Positions 4,865-6,253 of a DNA stretch of 6,253 nucleotides are shown piece by piece. The DNA lies in the NCBI GenBank assembly GCA_949127695.1, contig CASBQH010000163.1, forward strand, positions 1 through 6,253, written 5' to 3'. The stretch is from Synechococcales cyanobacterium PMM_0073. GTDB taxonomy: Bacteria; Cyanobacteriota; Cyanobacteriia; Elainellales; Elainellaceae. The position numbers and the translations under genes were made by a program. A model generated the notes under the pieces. The model worked only from the letters and a program-made list of their open reading frames with translations. It searched no databases and was not told the DNA's origin. Position 1 is the first letter of the stretch, and each line of letters starts with the position of its first letter.

Positions 4865-6247
4865 ATGCGCCTGCTCTCTGTCCCTGCCACCGACTCTGCT
4901 GACCTAGTTTCCACTCCCAGCCAGCTGGCGATGGCTGAATCATCGGTTTGCTATGCAGCAGCCTGGGTTGAAGTGTTGGTAGATTGTCCCGGAGCGCAGG
5001 GGCTCTATACTTACGCGCTGCCTGATGATTTGCAGGTGCAGGTGGGCGATATTTTGAGCCTGCCGTTTGGGGCGCAACAGATTGGGGCAGTGGCGATTCG
5101 GCTGCTCGATCAGCCGCCCGCAGATTTGCCGCCTGCTAGCATTCGTCCGGTTAGCGAGGTCGTGAGTCGGGCTTTTTTTCCGGCGGGCTATTGGGATCTG
5201 CTGGCTCAGGTGGCGCTCTATTACCGAACTTCGCTGATGCAGGTGATTCGGGTGGCGCTGCCGCCGGGACTGCTGGGACGCTCGCAGCGGCGGATTCGTC
5301 TGGCCAATTTGGCAGATCCTGAACCGGCGGCTCATCCGGCGGCTCATCCGGCGGCTCAGCAAATTTTGGCGCTATTGCAAGCCCAAAAGCAGGGCGACTA
5401 TTCCTGGCAGCATTTGCAAAGGCAGGTTCGTAACGCTCAGGCAGGGCTGCGGCAACTGCTGCGGCAAGGCTGGGTAGAAAGCTATCTGGCGACGCCAACC
5501 GCACAGCGCCCCAAGCAGCGGCAGTCGGTGCTGTTGCTTGGGGCAGAGGGCGTGGAGCTGAGTCCGCGCCAGCAGGAAATTTTAGATCTGTTGAAGCGGC
5601 GCGGCGGCGAGCTCTGGCTGCAAGAGCTATTGCAAATTACGCAGGTGAGTTCGTCGGTGCTAAAGCTGCTGGCGCAGAAAGGCTGCCTGGTGATCCAACC
5701 CCGCGAGATGCTGCGGCTAGAAGCCCACCCCGTCTCGCCCGATCAGCCCAAGTCACTCACTCCGGCTCAAACCGAAGTGCTGCAAGCACTCTGGGGACTG
5801 ACGGGCTATCGACCCGTGCTGCTGCATGGCGTCACAGGCTCTGGCAAAACTGAGGTCTATTTGCAGGCGATTGCGCCTTTGCTGGAGCAGGGACGTTCGG
5901 CCTTAGTGCTGGTGCCAGAAATTGGCCTGACGCCACAGCTCACCGATCGGTTTCGCGCCAGATTTGGGGCGCGGGTGCGGGTTTATCACAGCGGTCTTTC
6001 GGCAGGGGAGCGCTACGACACCTGGCGGCAGATGCTGGAGGCCAAGCCGCAGGTGGTGATTGGCACGCGCTCGGCGATTTTTGCGCCCTTGGCCAATCTG
6101 GGGCTGATTGTGCTGGACGAGGAGCATGACGACAGCTTTAAGCAGGATCAGCCTGCGCCCTGCTATCACGCCCGCAAGCTGGCCGAATGGCGCGCCGAAG
6201 CCGCCAACTGCCCGCTGCTGCTGGGTTCGGCCAGCTTGCGGGCGTGA
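4865..6247 (+). CDS. priA: Primosomal protein N' (replication-restart helicase PriA), N-terminal part; apparent stop is probably artefactual
   Basis: PriA is a 3'-5' superfamily-2 DNA helicase that recognises stalled forks and reloads the replisome. Seen: 3'-DNA-binding domain (about 32-135; WVEVLVDCPGAQGLYTYALP, FGAQQIGAVAIRL, YYRTSLMQVIRVALPPGL); a winged-helix and linker region (about 140-295) containing a PAAH repeat; then helicase lobe 1 with Walker A GVTGSGKT (322-329), VPEIGLTPQ (350-358), VVIGTRSAIFAPL (397-409) and the Walker B DEEH box (418-421). It ends at LLLGSASLRA and TGA, where the family has GSATPSLE (motif III). Zinc-binding cysteines and helicase lobe 2 are missing; full-length cyanobacterial proteins exceed 800 residues. 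The last four codons and the stop lie inside an exact inverted copy of 6160..6187, so I read this as an assembly fold-back, not a mutation. The ATG at 4865 is the first in frame; the one at 4931 (residue 23) is a possible alternative. Neither has a clear Shine-Dalgarno. Confidence 0.92.
   Translation: MRLLSVPATDSADLVSTPSQLAMAESSVCYAAAWVEVLVDCPGAQGLYTYALPDDLQVQVGDILSLPFGAQQIGAVAIRLLDQPPADLPPASIRPVSEVVSRAFFPAGYWDLLAQVALYYRTSLMQVIRVALPPGLLGRSQRRIRLANLADPEPAAHPAAHPAAQQILALLQAQKQGDYSWQHLQRQVRNAQAGLRQLLRQGWVESYLATPTAQRPKQRQSVLLLGAEGVELSPRQQEILDLLKRRGGELWLQELLQITQVSSSVLKLLAQKGCLVIQPREMLRLEAHPVSPDQPKSLTPAQTEVLQALWGLTGYRPVLLHGVTGSGKTEVYLQAIAPLLEQGRSALVLVPEIGLTPQLTDRFRARFGARVRVYHSGLSAGERYDTWRQMLEAKPQVVIGTRSAIFAPLANLGLIVLDEEHDDSFKQDQPAPCYHARKLAEWRAEAANCPLLLGSASLRA
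5324..5358 (+). repeat. 12-bp in-frame tandem repeat in priA encoding PAAH
   Basis: CCGGCGGCTCAT is repeated at 5324..5335 and 5336..5347, and all but its last base again at 5348..5358. It encodes PAAH-PAAH-PAAQ at residues 154-165, in the linker after the 3'-DNA-binding domain. The exact copies suggest a recent slippage expansion that should be tolerated in a flexible linker. Confidence 0.85.
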
Positions 6248-6253
6248 TAGCAG
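6160..6253. repeat. 28-bp perfect inverted repeat running to the window end (fold-back)
   Basis: Bases 6226..6253 are the exact reverse complement of 6160..6187 over all 28 positions, with a 38-base spacer (6188..6225). The repeat runs to the last base, so it may continue outside. The left arm is ordinary priA coding sequence (CYHARKLAE). The right arm replaces the expected motif III codons from about base 6234 on. TTCGGCCA (6226..6233) is probably native sequence that happens to complement TGGCCGAA (6180..6187), giving 8 bases of microhomology for a strand switch. Confidence 0.93.

Noticed and set aside
5151..5504. Pro/Ala/Glu-rich open frame antisense to priA
   Set aside because: It is the mirror of the priA coding strand, including the 12-bp repeat; priA itself has clear family motifs.
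4865..6247. priA as a genuine pseudogene with a premature stop
   Set aside because: The stop lies in the inverted-duplicate tail at the window end, and upstream motifs are all intact, so an artefact is more likely.

Overview
The window looks like cyanobacterial chromosome. The end of a magnesium-chelatase D subunit (chlorophyll synthesis), a SigC-like group 2 sigma factor, a long Uma2-family protein ending in a coiled coil, and a cyanobacterial-style PriA point together to an oxygenic phototroph. GC-rich coding, moderately AT-rich spacers and no HIP1 octamer (GCGATCGC) by eye suggest a Leptolyngbya-like filamentous lineage, but that placement is inference. No mobile element, CRISPR array, tRNA or rRNA was seen.

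Layout, left to right: (1) 2..532 (+) is the 3' end of chlD, a von Willebrand A domain cut by the left edge. (2) A 40-base convergent gap leads into three genes on the minus strand, read from right to left: sigC-like sigma factor (3542..2370), a protein with two tandem GNAT acetyltransferase domains (2364..1390, 5 bases after the sigma stop), and a Uma2-family endonuclease-like protein (1328..573). The close spacing of the first two suggests co-transcription and translational coupling; uma2 may be read from the same transcript. (3) 3543..4864 is a 1.3-kb divergent spacer with no convincing gene, but with several short repeats and dyads, notably a six-copy CCAACGAA array and CTAGCC-type motifs just upstream of priA. 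(4) 4865..6247 (+) is the N-terminal 60% or so of priA, the replication-restart helicase.

The most consequential observation is at the right edge. The last 28 bases (6226..6253) are an exact reverse complement of 6160..6187, 38 bases upstream. The switch falls exactly where PriA loses similarity to its family, inside helicase motif III (GSA instead of GSATPS), and it creates the apparent stop. This is best read as a fold-back chimera at a contig end, so the early stop in priA should not be taken as real without independent reads.

The genes are housekeeping or regulatory and do not form one obvious pathway. I see no clear new multi-gene system. The items most worth follow-up are the fold-back, the tandem GNAT with one residue missing from the first acetyl-CoA loop, and the repeat array in the divergent spacer.
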